A stretch of 64,000 nucleotides of DNA from an uncultured Flavobacteriales bacterium (GTDB lineage: Bacteria > Bacteroidota > Bacteroidia > Flavobacteriales > Crocinitomicaceae). Below the pieces are notes generated by a model, which was not told where the DNA came from, did no database searches, and worked only from the letters and a program-made list of their open reading frames with translations. The DNA lies in the NCBI GenBank assembly GCA_946480085.1, contig CAMLHZ010000006.1, positions 124,001-188,000 on the forward strand. The letters are read 5' to 3'. The stretch's first letter is position 1. Each line of letters starts with the position of its first letter. This document shows, piece after piece, positions 63,034 to 64,000 of the stretch. The position numbers were made by a program, and so were the translations under genes.

Positions 63034-64000
63034 ATGGAAATTAGAAACATCGCAATTATTGCACACGTTGACCACGGTAAAACAACGTTGGTTGATAAAA
63101 TGATTGAGGCAGGAAACGTAATTAATGAACGTGATCGTCCTACGGGAGATTTGATTATGGATAGTAACGATTTAGAGCGTGAGCGTGGAATCACCATCGT
63201 ATCTAAAAACGTTTCCGTTTCTTACAAAGGAACAAAGATCAATATCATCGATACTCCCGGACACGCCGATTTTGGTGGTGAGGTAGAGCGTGTATTGAAC
63301 ATGGCTGATGGAGTTTGTTTGTTGGTGGATGCTTTTGAAGGCCCAATGCCGCAAACACGTTTCGTATTGCAAAAAGCACTTTCAATGGGAATCAAACCAT
63401 TGTTGGTAATCAATAAAGTAGATAAGGATAACTGTACTCCTGACGAAGTTCATGAGAAAGTATTCGATTTGATGTTCGAATTGGACGCAAACGAAGAGCA
63501 GTTGGAATTCCCTACAATTTACGGTTCTGCGAAAAATGGTTGGATGTCAACAGACTGGAAACAACCAAAAACAGATATTTCTGACTTGTTAGACCAAATT
63601 TTGGAGTATTTCCCACCGCGTAAAATCGAAGCCGGAAATACACAATTATTGATCACTTCTTTGGATTTCTCTACTTACGTTGGGCGTATCGCTATCGGTC
63701 GTTTACACCGTGGAGCATTGAAGGAAAATCAGCCGATTATTTTGGCAAAACGCGATGGAACTCAAGAGAAACACCGTGTGAAAGAATTGTTCGTTTTTGA
63801 TGGTACTGAACGTAGAAAAGTAGAATCAGTTGATGCTGGTGATATTTGTGCGGTTACAGGAATCGAAGGTTTTGAGATTGGTGACGTTATTTGTGACGCT
63901 GAAAATCCAGAGCCATTGGCTTCTATCTCTATCGATGAGCCTACAATGAACATGTTGTTCTCTATTAACGATTCACCATTCTTCGGAAAAGAAGGAAAGA
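63034..64000 (+). CDS. typA: GTPase TypA/BipA, N-terminal part (3' end outside window)
   Basis: 322 codons are visible from ATG 63034, in frame to the window end. G1 [10 protein letters not shown]2 region E-R-G-I-T-I, G3 [10 protein letters not shown] and G4 N-K-V-D are intact, and F-P-T-I-Y-G-S-A-K is the TypA-type G5. The domain II opening ([14 protein letters not shown]) is also typical. The G1 and switch I-II spacing separates it from LepA and EF-G. It is a ribosome-associated translational GTPase needed under stress and cold. Being next to a CsdA-type helicase fits joint ribosome-assembly roles. Confidence 0.95.
   Translation, partial: MEIRNIAIIAHVDHGKTTLVDKMIEAGNVINERDRPTGDLIMDSNDLERERGITIVSKNVSVSYKGTKINIIDTPGHADFGGEVERVLNMADGVCLLVDAFEGPMPQTRFVLQKALSMGIKPLLVINKVDKDNCTPDEVHEKVFDLMFELDANEEQLEFPTIYGSAKNGWMSTDWKQPKTDISDLLDQILEYFPPRKIEAGNTQLLITSLDFSTYVGRIAIGRLHRGALKENQPIILAKRDGTQEKHRVKELFVFDGTERRKVESVDAGDICAVTGIEGFEIGDVICDAENPEPLASISIDEPTMNMLFSINDSPFFGKEGK

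Overview
The window comes from a low-GC member of the Bacteroidota, most likely Flavobacteriales and possibly near Fluviicola/Crocinitomicaceae. Supporting signs are several very large proteins with type IX secretion (T9SS) sorting tails, TAnnTTTG promoter boxes, a type III glutamine synthetase, a fused alpha/beta 2-oxoacid dehydrogenase E1, many SPII lipoproteins, and little Shine-Dalgarno signal. The genus is inference. No rRNA, tRNA, CRISPR array, prophage or intact insertion sequence was recognised.

Layout. 1-5.8 kb: the end of glutamine synthetase III, a convergent minus-strand cell-envelope operon (lipoprotein, PorV/FadL-like barrel, HhH plus barrel protein, GNAT), then a secreted PHB-depolymerase-like esterase. 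5.8-14.5 kb: housekeeping and envelope genes on the minus strand (OmpA-like, hemE, ung, an M15-like DUF5715 protein, a Cys-motif membrane-protein group, fused E1). 14.5-21.6 kb: a PadR/PspC pair, a DUF4407 coiled-coil membrane protein, and a cluster of small outer-membrane proteins with two paralogous lipoproteins. 21.7-30.9 kb: rpsA with a textbook Bacteroidota promoter, an LpxR-like protein, an alpha/beta hydrolase, a three-gene DUF3325/DUF3649/PepSY iron-uptake-type operon, a DUF1801 protein and an SdiA-regulated-family protein. 31-33.3 kb: an unusual membrane-redoxin-PAS-SpoIIE phosphatase fusion. 33.5-45.5 kb: three large T9SS cargo proteins and a TPR/HTH regulator; two of the cargo genes are tandem paralogs whose last ~460 bp are identical. 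45.6-49.4 kb: an FkbM-like methyltransferase, an EEP nuclease, a DUF71 ATP-pyrophosphatase fused to a CWC zinc-binding tail, and a coupled gene of unknown function. 49.4-59.1 kb: two giant SBBP-repeat T9SS type-B proteins flanking a small secreted protein. 59.2-64 kb: a CotH-kinase pseudogene, a thioredoxin-fold lipoprotein, a DEAD-box RNA helicase and the start of typA.

The most unusual non-coding signal is a set of intergenic elements built of ~7-bp repeats. Two are simple five-unit arrays. Others are pairs of heptad arms in inverted orientation around a spacer. The heptamer differs from site to site while the layout is kept. REP-like hairpins, two of which double as terminators for rpsA and the OmpA-like gene, form a second repeat class.

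Most of the gene products act in the envelope: outer-membrane barrels, lipoproteins and T9SS cargo that would be exported and anchored by a secretion machinery encoded elsewhere.
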